Assembly: GCA_030426605.1 (NCBI GenBank)
Contig: JAUHXM010000004.1
Coordinates: 1-64,000 of the forward strand
Source: Phycisphaerae bacterium
Lineage (GTDB): Bacteria > Planctomycetota > Phycisphaerae > Phycisphaerales > UBA1924
DNA: 64,000 nucleotides
Direction: 5' to 3'
In this document: piece by piece, positions 53,534-62,397 of the stretch
How the letters are laid out: every line of letters begins with the position of its first letter
Numbering within the stretch: position 1 is the stretch's first letter
Program-made: the position numbers and the translations under genes
Notes under the pieces: model-generated
The model's input: only the letters and a program-made list of their open reading frames with translations
Database searches by the model: none
What the model was told of the DNA's origin: nothing

Positions 53534-56500
53534 GCTCCGGCGCAAACCCGCGCCGCATTGTGTTCTCGCTGCAGGCGCGGGGTTCGACGAACTGGAGGAG
53601 GTAGTCCTTGCCGCCGGCTTTGGAGCCGACGCCGGACATGCCGAACCCGCCGAAGGGCTGGCGGCCGACGAGGGCGCCGGTGCATCCGCGGTTGATATAG
53701 AGGTTGCCGACGCGGAACTCGCGTTTGGCGCGCTCGATGTTGGTCGGCGTGCGGGTGAAGACGCCGCCGGTGAGCTTGTACTGGTGCCCGTTGGCCATCT
53801 CGAGCGCCTCGGTGAAGCTCGACGCGTGCAGCACCGCGAGCACGGGCCCGAAGATCTCCTGGCGCGCGATCGTGTGCTCGGGCGTGACACCCGTGAAGAC
53901 ATGCGGCGGGACGACGTCCGCGTGGTAGTCGCCCGTGAAGTCGTTTGCGCCGACGAGCTCGGTAAGGCCTTCGGATTTGGCCGTCTCGATGAACTTTCGG
54001 ATGTTGCCCGCGGCCTCGGCGTCGATCACGGGGGGGACGTCGGTGCCAGGGTGCGTCGGGTCGCCGCAGACGAGGGCCTTGGTCGCACCGGCGAGGCGTT
54101 CCAGGAAGATCCGCGTGTGCGCGCCCTCGGAGCCCTCGGGGTCCACGACGATGCATCGCGAGCAGGCGGAGCACTTCTGCCCGGCGTACCCGAAGGCGGA
54201 GTAGCGGACGCCGAGGACGGCTTCGTCGAGGTCGGCCGAGCTATCGACGATGATCGCGTTCTTGCCGCCCATCTCGCAGACGACGCGCTTGACGTGGAGT
54301 TGCTCGTCGGGCGTGACGCCGGCGGCCTGGATGATGTTCAGCCCGACCGCCTTGGACCCTGTGAACGCGATGACGGCGACGCGCGGGTCGCGGACGAGCG
54401 TCGCGCCGACGGTCTCGCCCGGGCCGGCGAGGTACTGGATGACCTGCTCGGGCGGGTTGCCCGGGAAGATCTCGCGGATGGCGGCCTCGAAGATGTCGTA
54501 CATCACGCGCGCGATCGACGGTGATTGCTCGGCGGGCTTGACGACGACGGTGTTGCCCGTCACGAGCGCGGCGGCCGTCATGCCCATGCAGATCGCGAGG
54601 GGAAAATTCCAGGGCGAGATGACGGCGCACACGCCGCGGGGCTGGTACCAGGTCTCGTCGAGCTCGCCGATGAACTTGCCGAGGCGGCGCCGCTCGAAGA
54701 GCTGGACGGCCTCGCGGGCGTAGTAGGCGCAGAAGTCGATGGCTTCGCACACGTCGGCGTCCGCCTCGCGCCAGGGCTTGCGTGATTCCTTGCAGACAAG
54801 GGCGGAGAGCTCATCGCGGCGGGCACGCATCATGTTGGCGGCGCGGATGAGCACACGCGAGCGCTCGACGGGGTCGGTGTCGCGCCAGGCGGGGAAGGCC
54901 GCGGCGGCGCGCTCGACGGCGGCGGTCGCGTCCGCGGCGGTTGCGCTTTGTTCGATCGGCATGACCGTCGCGGCGTGCATCGCGCCGGCGAACGCGGCGT
55001 GCTGGGCGTGATCGGCGAAGTCGCGTGGCGCTTCGGTAAAGAACGGACGCGAGTCGCCCAGCCCCTCGACGGCGACGGACAGCTCGTGACGCTCGGGGGC
55101 GATCTCCTGGAGATTGCGCGCGGGCTCGGTGTCCGCCGCGTGGGCCGGGGCGGCGAGGAGCGCCTCGGGCGTCGCGTCGTCCAAAAACCCAGCCTTAAGC
55201 CAGCTCTCGTTGGACGTGTTCTCGAGGAGGCGGCGGACGAGGTAGGCCATCCCCGGGATCATCTCGCCGACGGGGACATACTCACGGACTCGGAGGTCCA
55301 TCTCGGCGGCGGCGTGCTTGAGCTGGTCCGCCATGCCGTGGAGCATCTGGAGCTCGATGGCCTCGCGCGGCAAGCCGCGCCGATCGAGCGCCTCGATCGC
55401 GTGGGCGATCGAGCGCACGTTGTGCGACCCGAGCGCGAGCTTGATTCCGCCCTCGCCGACGCCCTTGGGGCAGGCGTCGAGCAGGATCTCGGTCATCTCC
55501 TCGAAGCAGGCGTCGGTCTCCCACTTCTCGCCCCAGACGGGGCACGGCCAGCCCATCTGCTCGGCGTGGATGGTCTCGAAGTCCCAGTACGCGCCCTTGA
55601 CGAGGCGGACGGTGACGACGCGACCTGATTTCTTCGCCCACGCCGCGAGCCGGCGCGCGTCGTCCGGGCCTGAACGGAGGTACGCCTGCATCGCGATGCC
55701 GGCCTCGAACTCGTGGGACTCGCACGCGGTGGTGAATGCATCGAGGGTCAGGTCCTTGAGCTCGAAGTGCTCCATGTCAAAGTTGATGAGCACCCCGCGC
55801 TGCCTGGCGGCGTCCAGGATCGGGCCCACGCGGGTCATCAGGTCCGCGATCGAGTTGTCCGGGTCGATCGGGTCGAACTGGGCGCACAGGCTGGACAGCT
55901 TGATCGATACGTTCGTGCGCGGCACCGAGCCCAAGTGGTCACGCTCGAGCGTCGGGTTGCCCGGCCAGTCTTTGGTCTCGACCGCAAGGTTCTCGACGAG
56001 ATCGAGGTATTTGTCGCGGTACATGTCCGCCTCGGCGTCGGACACGCAGGCCTCGCCGAGCAAGTCCACGGAGAAGCAGATATCGTCCTTCCAGAGCTTG
56101 CGCAGGCGCGGCAGGGCGCTGGCGGCGTCCGTCCCGGCGATGAAGGTCTGGGCCATCTGGGTGATCTGGCCCGAGACCGTCCGGGTGAGCAGGCCCTTGG
56201 CGGCGCCGCCCGCCTTGACGGCGGTGCCCAGCATCGGGGGCAGCTTCACGCCGGGCTGGGTGAGGTAATCGACCAGCACCTCGTGCACCGTCTCGGGCGT
56301 GGTGAGCACCGGGAAGGTGTCCACGAAACGGAAGAGCTGGACCTTAAAGTTCTGGTCCTTCATGGACCAGTCCATCAGTTTGTCCTGGTAGAACTTGGCG
56401 CTGAGCAGCCCGGCCTTGTGCCCGCGGGCGCGTCTGAGGATGCGTTCGCCGATCTCGAATATCCGCTGCTCGATCTCCTGATCGGGGACGTTCATCGCGG

Positions 56501-56555
56501 GGACCTGCGCCGCGGGCGGCGCGATCGGGCGGCTCTTGCGCGAGAAAATGGGCAT
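53529..56555 (-). CDS. putA: Bifunctional proline dehydrogenase / 1-pyrroline-5-carboxylate dehydrogenase
   Basis: PutA oxidises proline to glutamate in two steps. Residues ~60-480 are the FAD-dependent proline dehydrogenase barrel (LINFDMEHFELKDLTLDAF, VTVRLVKGAYWDFET, LEMLHGM-type block). Residues ~520-1005 are the NAD-dependent aldehyde dehydrogenase (PWNFPLAICMGMTAAALVTG, VCEMGGKNAIIVDSSADLDE, catalytic Cys in GYAGQKCSACSR). There is no N-terminal DNA-binding domain, so it is not an autoregulator, and the length of 1008 fits short PutA enzymes. GGGAGCCC lies before the ATG. Confidence 0.94.
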   Translation of the reverse strand: MPIFSRKSRPIAPPAAQVPAMNVPDQEIEQRIFEIGERILRRARGHKAGLLSAKFYQDKLMDWSMKDQNFKVQLFRFVDTFPVLTTPETVHEVLVDYLTQPGVKLPPMLGTAVKAGGAAKGLLTRTVSGQITQMAQTFIAGTDAASALPRLRKLWKDDICFSVDLLGEACVSDAEADMYRDKYLDLVENLAVETKDWPGNPTLERDHLGSVPRTNVSIKLSSLCAQFDPIDPDNSIADLMTRVGPILDAARQRGVLINFDMEHFELKDLTLDAFTTACESHEFEAGIAMQAYLRSGPDDARRLAAWAKKSGRVVTVRLVKGAYWDFETIHAEQMGWPCPVWGEKWETDACFEEMTEILLDACPKGVGEGGIKLALGSHNVRSIAHAIEALDRRGLPREAIELQMLHGMADQLKHAAAEMDLRVREYVPVGEMIPGMAYLVRRLLENTSNESWLKAGFLDDATPEALLAAPAHAADTEPARNLQEIAPERHELSVAVEGLGDSRPFFTEAPRDFADHAQHAAFAGAMHAATVMPIEQSATAADATAAVERAAAAFPAWRDTDPVERSRVLIRAANMMRARRDELSALVCKESRKPWREADADVCEAIDFCAYYAREAVQLFERRRLGKFIGELDETWYQPRGVCAVISPWNFPLAICMGMTAAALVTGNTVVVKPAEQSPSIARVMYDIFEAAIREIFPGNPPEQVIQYLAGPGETVGATLVRDPRVAVIAFTGSKAVGLNIIQAAGVTPDEQLHVKRVVCEMGGKNAIIVDSSADLDEAVLGVRYSAFGYAGQKCSACSRCIVVDPEGSEGAHTRIFLERLAGATKALVCGDPTHPGTDVPPVIDAEAAGNIRKFIETAKSEGLTELVGANDFTGDYHADVVPPHVFTGVTPEHTIARQEIFGPVLAVLHASSFTEALEMANGHQYKLTGGVFTRTPTNIERAKREFRVGNLYINRGCTGALVGRQPFGGFGMSGVGSKAGGKDYLLQFVEPRACSENTMRRGFAPEL

Positions 56556-56623
56556 GGCTGATGGGCTCCCTCGTGGGCGACAAACCTCCGCCCGCGCGGG
56601 GATCGTAGCGACGACCGCCCGCT

Positions 56624-56629
56624 TATGAT
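56624..56629 (+). promoter_or_regulatory. -10-like box TATGAT for ribF
   Basis: TATGAT ends six bases before GTG at 56636, without a Shine-Dalgarno. No FMN riboswitch structure is seen in the 80-base gap. Confidence 0.5.
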
Positions 56630-56635
56630 CCCGCC

Positions 56636-57631
56636 GTGAGCACCCCCACCGCCATCACGATCGGGACGTTCGACGGCGTCCATGTCGGGCACGCGGCGCT
56701 CGTCGAACGATGCCGAGCGTTCGTCGGCGCGGACGGGCGCGTGATCGTGCTTTCGTTCGACCCGCACCCCGCGGCGGTGCTCGACAAGTCGCGGATGCCC
56801 CCACGCCTCACCACCCAGGCCAGGAGGGTGGAACTGCTGACCGGCCTCACCGATCGGGACGGACGCCCGTGCGGCGCGGACGAGGTTGTGATCATGGAGC
56901 CCTCGCGCGAGCTGCTCGCCCAGACGGCCGAACAGTTCGTCAAAGCGGTCGCCGAGCGGCACCGCCCCAGCGTCATCGTCGAGGGCCCGGACTTCGGGTT
57001 CGGCAAGGGGCGTTCAGGGTCGGTCGAGACGCTCCGCGGGCTGGGGCCGCGGTTCGGGTTCGAGGTGGACGTCGTCGAGCCCGTGCAGCAGGCGCTGCGG
57101 GACCAGACCGTCGTCCGGGCGTCGAGCACGGTGGTCCGATGGCTGATTGGTGAGGGGCGAGTGCGAGACGCGGCGTTGGTGCTCGGGCGGCCGTATGAGC
57201 TTCCCGGGTCGGTCGTGAAGGGCGACCAGCGCGGGCGGGAGATCGGCATCCCGACGGCGAACATTGTCAGCGCCTGCATGTCACCGGGGGACGGGGTGTA
57301 CGCCGCGATTGCGCACCTGCCCGGAGGTCGGACGCACGCCGCGGCGGTGAACATCGGCGAGCGTCCGACGTTCGATGGGCTCGCGCACCGGATCGAGGCG
57401 CACCTGTTGGACGTCGATCGCGAAGGCGACGCGTGGGCCCCATTGCCCGGGCTTCCCGAGTACGGGTGGGAGATCACGCTCGAGCTGATCGGCTGGGTGC
57501 GTGACCAGGTGCGGTTCGGCTCACCGGGCGAGCTGGTGGCGCAAATTCATCGCGACATCGAGCGCGTGCGTGCGATCATCGGGCCCATCGGCCCGACTCG
57601 CGGCGGGCACCTGCAGGGGGCGTTGGCATGA
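56636..57631 (+). CDS. ribF: Riboflavin kinase / FAD synthetase
   Basis: RibF phosphorylates riboflavin to FMN and adenylates it to FAD. The 331-residue protein has the adenylyltransferase HIGH-like ITIGTFDGVHVGHAALV, LSFDPHPAAVL, VEGPDFGFGKGRSGS and the SSTVVRWLIGEG block. The kinase domain starts at LPGSVVKGDQRGREIGIPTA, with PGDGVYAAIA and NIGERPTF. It starts an operon with the DHH phosphoesterase (ATGA overlap) and the DNA methyltransferase. Confidence 0.95.
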   Translation: MSTPTAITIGTFDGVHVGHAALVERCRAFVGADGRVIVLSFDPHPAAVLDKSRMPPRLTTQARRVELLTGLTDRDGRPCGADEVVIMEPSRELLAQTAEQFVKAVAERHRPSVIVEGPDFGFGKGRSGSVETLRGLGPRFGFEVDVVEPVQQALRDQTVVRASSTVVRWLIGEGRVRDAALVLGRPYELPGSVVKGDQRGREIGIPTANIVSACMSPGDGVYAAIAHLPGGRTHAAAVNIGERPTFDGLAHRIEAHLLDVDREGDAWAPLPGLPEYGWEITLELIGWVRDQVRFGSPGELVAQIHRDIERVRAIIGPIGPTRGGHLQGALA

Positions 57632-58689
57632 GCGACGGGTGGACGACGAACACGACGCCCGCGGAGCTCGCCGCGTGGCTGCGCGATCAGCGGGCGGTCG
57701 TGATTCTGACGCACACGAAACCCGACGGCGACGCCCTGGGATCATCGCTCGCGCTCGCGCGTGCGCTCAACCGTGCGCGTGAAACGAGCGGTGCGGCGTC
57801 CGTCGCTGAATGTTGGTACGCGGGGCCGATGCCGCCGTGGGCAACGGCTTTGATGGGCGAGACGAAACGCCGCGTGATCGAGCCGGGGCAGCCCGTGCCC
57901 GGGGCGCTCGACCCTTCGGCAGTGGTCGTGACAGACACCGGCGCGTGGGGGCAACTCGAGCCCTTCGCCGAGTGGTTGCGCCCGAGGGCTGCGGACACGG
58001 CGATCATCGACCACCACCTGAGCGGGAGCGCGGACGTCGGGGCGCGCAAACTCCTCGACACCGCCGCGGCTGCGGTCGTGCAGCCGGTGGCGCTCGTCTG
58101 CCTCGAACTGCTCGGGCTGTCGAGCCCGACCGAGCTTCCCGGGGATATCGCCGAGCCGCTCTACACCGGGCTCGCGACGGACACGGGGTGGTTCCGGCAT
58201 TCAAACATCGACCGGCGCGCGATGCACCTCGCGGGTGATCTGCTCGACGCGGGCGTGAACCATGGGCGGCTGTTCGAGTTGATCGAGCAGCAGGACCGGA
58301 CGAGCCGGCTCCGGTTGCTGCGCCGGGCGCTCGCGACGCTCGAGGTGGTGCCCGACAAACGCCTCGCGATGATGAGTTTGACGAAGACGGACTTCGACGA
58401 GGCGGGCGCCGCGCCTGGCGATTCGGGCGGGTTTGTGGACATCGCGCGGTCCGTGCGGGATATCCGGGTGACCGCGGTGCTGACGGAGGCCGAGCCGGAC
58501 GCGCCTGAGGGCCCGGTCACGAAGATCTCGATGCGTTCCAAAAGCGAGCCATACGAGGGCGACGAGCCCGTGGACGTCGCGGCGGTCTGCAGGGCCCTGG
58601 GCGGGGGCGGGCACGCGCGGGCAGCGGGTGCTCGGCTGCGGATGCCGCTGGCCGATGCGAAGGCGAAGCTGCTCGAGGCGCTCGCTTGA
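57628..58689 (+). CDS. DHH/DHHA1 phosphoesterase (NrnA-like)
   Basis: A 353-residue protein of the RecJ-like DHH family, comparable to oligoribonuclease/pAp-phosphatase NrnA. Motif I is LTHTKPDGDALGSSLALARA, motif II VVVTDTGAWGQ, motif III the eponymous IIDHHLSGSAD, and motif IV YTGLATDTGWFRHSN. The C-terminal DHHA1 has GGGGHARAAGARLRM. Manganese-dependent cleavage of short nucleotides is the usual activity. In many genomes the gene lies next to rbfA; here it follows ribF and overlaps it (ATGA). Confidence 0.88.
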   Translation: MSDGWTTNTTPAELAAWLRDQRAVVILTHTKPDGDALGSSLALARALNRARETSGAASVAECWYAGPMPPWATALMGETKRRVIEPGQPVPGALDPSAVVVTDTGAWGQLEPFAEWLRPRAADTAIIDHHLSGSADVGARKLLDTAAAAVVQPVALVCLELLGLSSPTELPGDIAEPLYTGLATDTGWFRHSNIDRRAMHLAGDLLDAGVNHGRLFELIEQQDRTSRLRLLRRALATLEVVPDKRLAMMSLTKTDFDEAGAAPGDSGGFVDIARSVRDIRVTAVLTEAEPDAPEGPVTKISMRSKSEPYEGDEPVDVAAVCRALGGGGHARAAGARLRMPLADAKAKLLEALA

Positions 58690-59594
58690 GCGCGCCGCGC
58701 GATGACAAGCCCAGACGCCCGGCGCGGGAGATACGGTCCAAAGTGGACCGGGCGCTGTCGAACGCCGGGCAACCCGAGCGGGGCATGCCGAGGAACAAGC
58801 CGGCAGGCAAGAAGGGCCCTCGCCCGGGCGAGCGCCCGCCGCTTCGGTTGTTCACGACGACCCTCTGGGAGTACCCGAGTCAGCACTACGACGACCGGTT
58901 CGGGCGGCGCGAGCAGGGCTCGAAGGACTACATCGGCGCGACGCCGAGCTGGGTGATCTGGCAACTGCTGCAGCGGTACACCGACGAGGGCGACACCGTC
59001 GTCGATCCGATGTGCGGGTCGGGCACGACGCTCGACGTGTGCGCCGACCTCAACCGGCGCGGCGTCGGGTTCGACCTCAACCCGCAGCGACCCGACATCA
59101 CCCGCGCCGACGCGCGCGAGCTGCCCATGGACCCCGAATCCGCGCATTTCGTGTTCGTCGATCCGCCCTACTCCACGCACATCGACTACTCGGACGACCC
59201 GGACTGCATCGGCAAGCTCGACGCGGGCAAGCCGGGCGAGCACGGGGCGATGGGCGAGGCGTACTACGCCGCGATGGAGGAGGTCATCGCGGAGATGGAC
59301 CGCGTGCTTGCGCCGGGCGGGCACGCCGCGATCTATGTGTCCGACTCGTTCCGCAAGGGCAAGAACAAGAGCAAGGGCGCGGGGCGCGGGCGGGCTCGGT
59401 CCGACGACGTTTTCATGCCTATCGGGTTCGAGCTCTTCGCGATCTTGCGTGACTACCTCGAGCCGGTGGACCTGATCTGCGTGGTGCGGCGCAATGAAAA
59501 GCTCTCACGCGGGAACTGGCACCAGGCCGCCCAGCGTGAGAACTTCTTCCTCCGAGGGTTCAATCACCTGATGATCGCACGGAAGCGCGGGTGA
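58686..59594 (+). CDS. DNA methyltransferase-like protein (N4/N6 type), orphan
   Basis: A 302-residue protein with the SAM motif I DTVVDPMCGSGTTLDVCADL, FDLNPQRPDITRADAREL, and the catalytic motif IV FVFVDPPYSTHIDY. The post-motif LAPGGHAAIYVSDSFRK follows. The motif order is that of amino-methylating enzymes of the DNA MTase fold. A basic N-terminal ~45 residues may contact nucleic acid. An RNA methyltransferase cannot be excluded. No restriction endonuclease gene is near. It starts at TTG overlapping the upstream stop (TTGA); an ATG in the basic region is an alternative. Confidence 0.75.
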   Translation: MSAPRDDKPRRPAREIRSKVDRALSNAGQPERGMPRNKPAGKKGPRPGERPPLRLFTTTLWEYPSQHYDDRFGRREQGSKDYIGATPSWVIWQLLQRYTDEGDTVVDPMCGSGTTLDVCADLNRRGVGFDLNPQRPDITRADARELPMDPESAHFVFVDPPYSTHIDYSDDPDCIGKLDAGKPGEHGAMGEAYYAAMEEVIAEMDRVLAPGGHAAIYVSDSFRKGKNKSKGAGRGRARSDDVFMPIGFELFAILRDYLEPVDLICVVRRNEKLSRGNWHQAAQRENFFLRGFNHLMIARKRG

Positions 59595-59600
59595 TTTGGC

Positions 59601-60695
59601 TCAGTCGGCCTGCGAGTAGCGGAACTTCTCGTCGTTCGCTTCGGTGGCCTGCTCGCGGCGTTCGTAGAGGCGGAGCGCTTCCTCGAACATGACCTTGTCG
59701 TGGCAGATCGTGATCATGCCGTGCTCGAAGTCCCACTGGATCATCTGACGCTTCTCGGTGTCCGATAGGTGCTCGAAGACCTCGCGGAAGGCGTACCACT
59801 TGAAGACGCGGGTCTTCTCGGGGTCGAAGATCCGGTGGTGGAACCGGTAATTCATGTAGAGCGCGGTGCCGACCCAGGCCATGCGTTCGAGGGCCTCATC
59901 GTCGGTCTTGAAGTCGCCCATCGCGTCGCGGGCAACGCCGCGGCCCTTGGGGACGACGGGCAGGGCCTCGCCGATGACGTGCATGTTGAACGGCGGGCGG
60001 CGCATCTGCTCGGCGAACTCGACGTAGTGGTACCGCGTGCGGAGCGGCGCCGAGGCGTCGATGCCGAACCCGGCGGCGCCGGCGCTCATGAGCCCGCCGA
60101 GCGTGGCGCGGGTGGCGTGCTGCGCCTCGAAGCCCTCGTCGCCGAGGCGGAAAGCGTCGGGGAGGTTCTTCTCCGAGTACCCGTCGAGCCCGCGGGCGTC
60201 GGTCATGTACGACCCGATGAAGTAGTAGATGCGGATGGGCTCCTGGAACTCGTCCATGATGAGGTCGTTGACGCGCTCTTGCAGCGCGATGCGCTTCTCG
60301 GCCGGGATCGAGAGCCACCCGGACGCGGGGACGTGGCTGCTCCCGCTCGTCCCCATCGGGCGGACGACAAAGAAGCTGCGCGCCCCGAGCGAGTAACCGA
60401 GCCGGAGCTCGCGGATGAACCAATCCACCCCCTCGGCGCCGCGCCAGTCGCCGCGCACGCCCGAGACGTTCTCTTCCGGGCGGATGGAGAGGTCACGCTG
60501 CCCGCCGAAGCAGTTGAGCAGCCACATCGGCTCGCGGGGCATGGTTGACAGCGGCGCGGTGTCGTAGAGCCCGATGAAGCCGGTCTCGTTGTCGGTCTCG
60601 CGCCGTGGGGCGTCGTTGTCCTCGGCGGCGCCCGCGAGACCTGTGGTCGCGCACAGGAGCGCGATCGAGCAACAGCTGACCAAGCGTCGGAACAT
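59601..60695 (-). CDS. Secreted protein of unknown function
   Basis: A 364-residue protein with a signal peptide (residues 4-23, VSCCSIALLCATTGLAGAAE). The rest has a regular alternation of strands and helices (EGVDWFIRELRLGYSLGARS, EPIRIYYFIGSYMTDARGLD, RYHYVEFAEQMRRPPFNMHV). That suggests an alpha/beta barrel such as in glycosidase-like proteins, but no catalytic signature is recognised. GGGAGG lies eight bases before the ATG. It is convergent with the DNA methyltransferase gene with a six-base gap. Confidence 0.6.
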   Translation of the reverse strand: MFRRLVSCCSIALLCATTGLAGAAEDNDAPRRETDNETGFIGLYDTAPLSTMPREPMWLLNCFGGQRDLSIRPEENVSGVRGDWRGAEGVDWFIRELRLGYSLGARSFFVVRPMGTSGSSHVPASGWLSIPAEKRIALQERVNDLIMDEFQEPIRIYYFIGSYMTDARGLDGYSEKNLPDAFRLGDEGFEAQHATRATLGGLMSAGAAGFGIDASAPLRTRYHYVEFAEQMRRPPFNMHVIGEALPVVPKGRGVARDAMGDFKTDDEALERMAWVGTALYMNYRFHHRIFDPEKTRVFKWYAFREVFEHLSDTEKRQMIQWDFEHGMITICHDKVMFEEALRLYERREQATEANDEKFRYSQAD

Positions 60696-60887
60696 GTCGG
60701 AGCCTCCCAGATGGTGTTCGCCGCGTCGGAGCCGGCGTCGCCCCCGGACCGGCCTCGGATTGGTCGGCGCGGGTTCGAAACAGACCAGCGGATACACACT
60801 GGAAATTGTCCAGCCTGCCCAGCCCAACGCGCGTGAAACGGCGCCGGTCGTGCCGGCGGGCCGCGGTTGCGCGCGTCTTGTGGTGGG

Positions 60888-62393
60888 TCAGCCGCGGTCC
60901 GAGAAGCTCGGCGTACGCAGGTGCTCCCACGGGCCCACGTGTGCGGCGTACTTTGTGTGCCGACCCGATGAGCTCTTGTACACACCCTTGCCGACCTGAT
61001 CGGTGCGGAGCGTGGCGGCCTCGCGGCGGCCGCCGCCGACGTCCAGGCAGGCGTCGTCCCACTCGAGCCTGAGCGTCTCGATCAGGCCCCGTGCGTGCGA
61101 TTCGTGGTCCGCGACCATCTCCTCGTAGGTCAGCTCGTACAGGCGCGGCGACCGCTCGAGCGTCTCGAACGCCCGCCCCCAGTGCCTGATCATTTTCGAG
61201 TATCCCTCGTAGTACGCCGCGAGCCAGTCGGGGCGGTTCGTGAACGGCGACTCGTGCTTGAAGTTGCGGAAGTAGCAGCTGAGGCAGACGTCCCGCGGGT
61301 CGCGCCGGCAGTGGATGATCGTGCCGTTCGGGTACATCGCGGCGAACAGCCCGAGCAGCGGGACGTTCATCGGCATCTTGTTCGTCACGCGCTTCGCGCC
61401 GAGACCCATGCGATCGAGTTCGGCCGAGTAGAACCGTGCGGCGTCGGCCACGATCTCGGGCGTGATCGCGTCCGGGCGGAGATCCGGGGGCAGGCGTGTC
61501 TGGCTGAGGATGCGCTGGTAGACGTTGCCGAAGACGGTCATCTCGCCGCCCATCGTCACGCGCGGGTGGCGTCCCACGGTCAGCTCAGCGAGCGTCGTGC
61601 CCGAGCGTGGCATGCCGACGATGAGGACCGCGCGGTCATCGTCGCTCGCGCCCGCCTGGAGTCTCGTGATCTGATCGGGCGTCCAGGCGTCGCAGAGCTG
61701 GTCGATCGAGCCGGACCACTTCCCGGCGTCGAACGGCTCGGTTCGCGCGTCGTTCGCGCGGACGTACGCGTCCCACGCTTCGTCGTATCGCCCGGCGCGG
61801 TCGAGCAGATCGCCGATGAGGTAGAGCATGCGCGCCCTGGTGAGCTTGTCAACGGTCGGGTTGTCCTGGTGGCGCTGGATGCGGGCGATGGCGACGTCCA
61901 CGTCGCCCGTGCGCATCGCGAGCAGGGCGTAGGCCTCATCGAGCCCGGGGTCGATGATGCCCATCCGGTCGGCGTGTTCGACCTTCTTGCGGGCATCCTC
62001 GTCGCGCTTCGCGCGAACCAGGCAATCAACGAGCAGTGCCATCGAGCGGACGTCATCGGGCGTGATCTTCTGGACGCGCTCGCACGCCGCCGCCGCCTCG
62101 CTCACACGCTCGAGCGTGTGCAGCGACATCGCGAGCATCATCGGCACCATCGGGTCCTTGGGGCGGAGCGGCTCGGCCTGCCGGAACGCGTCCACCGCCG
62201 GCTCGTGCTGGTGAGCGCGGTAGTAAGCCATCCCGAGATTCAGCAGCGCCGCGCCACGGGTGTTCGAATCCTGCGCGATCTTGGCGGCGTGGTTGAAGTC
62301 GGCCGCGGCGGGCTGCAGCCGCCCCGCCTTGAGCGCGGCGAGCCCTCGGTTGAAGTAGGCCGCGGCTTCGTTCCGGTTGGGTGGGGGCACCAT
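60888..62393 (-). CDS. TPR-sulfotransferase fusion protein (downstream copy)
   Basis: A 501-residue protein. Residues 8-220 are TPR units (AAYFNRGLAALKAGRLQPAA, LLNLGMAYYRAHQHEPAVDA, ARMLYLIGDLLDRAGRYDEA). The C-terminal half is a PAPS-dependent sulfotransferase with the 5' loop LIVGMPRSGTTLAELTVGRH and the 3'-phosphate motif IHCRRDPRDVCLSCYFRNF. VGKGVYKSSSGRHTKYAAHV near the end is shared with the neighbouring gene. The acceptor is unknown; such fusions are common in planctomycetes and some proteobacteria. The ATG is four bases after the stop of its paralogue. Confidence 0.88.
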   Translation of the reverse strand: MVPPPNRNEAAAYFNRGLAALKAGRLQPAAADFNHAAKIAQDSNTRGAALLNLGMAYYRAHQHEPAVDAFRQAEPLRPKDPMVPMMLAMSLHTLERVSEAAAACERVQKITPDDVRSMALLVDCLVRAKRDEDARKKVEHADRMGIIDPGLDEAYALLAMRTGDVDVAIARIQRHQDNPTVDKLTRARMLYLIGDLLDRAGRYDEAWDAYVRANDARTEPFDAGKWSGSIDQLCDAWTPDQITRLQAGASDDDRAVLIVGMPRSGTTLAELTVGRHPRVTMGGEMTVFGNVYQRILSQTRLPPDLRPDAITPEIVADAARFYSAELDRMGLGAKRVTNKMPMNVPLLGLFAAMYPNGTIIHCRRDPRDVCLSCYFRNFKHESPFTNRPDWLAAYYEGYSKMIRHWGRAFETLERSPRLYELTYEEMVADHESHARGLIETLRLEWDDACLDVGGGRREAATLRTDQVGKGVYKSSSGRHTKYAAHVGPWEHLRTPSFSDRG

Positions 62394-62397
62394 CGGC

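Noticed and set aside
52812-53600. Mobile island around the AT-rich DUF4145 gene
   Set aside because: Only one gene is affected and no direct repeats or att-like ends were seen, so only single-gene acquisition is claimed.
56556-56635. FMN riboswitch upstream of ribF
   Set aside because: The 80-base gap is too short and lacks the conserved RFN-element boxes.
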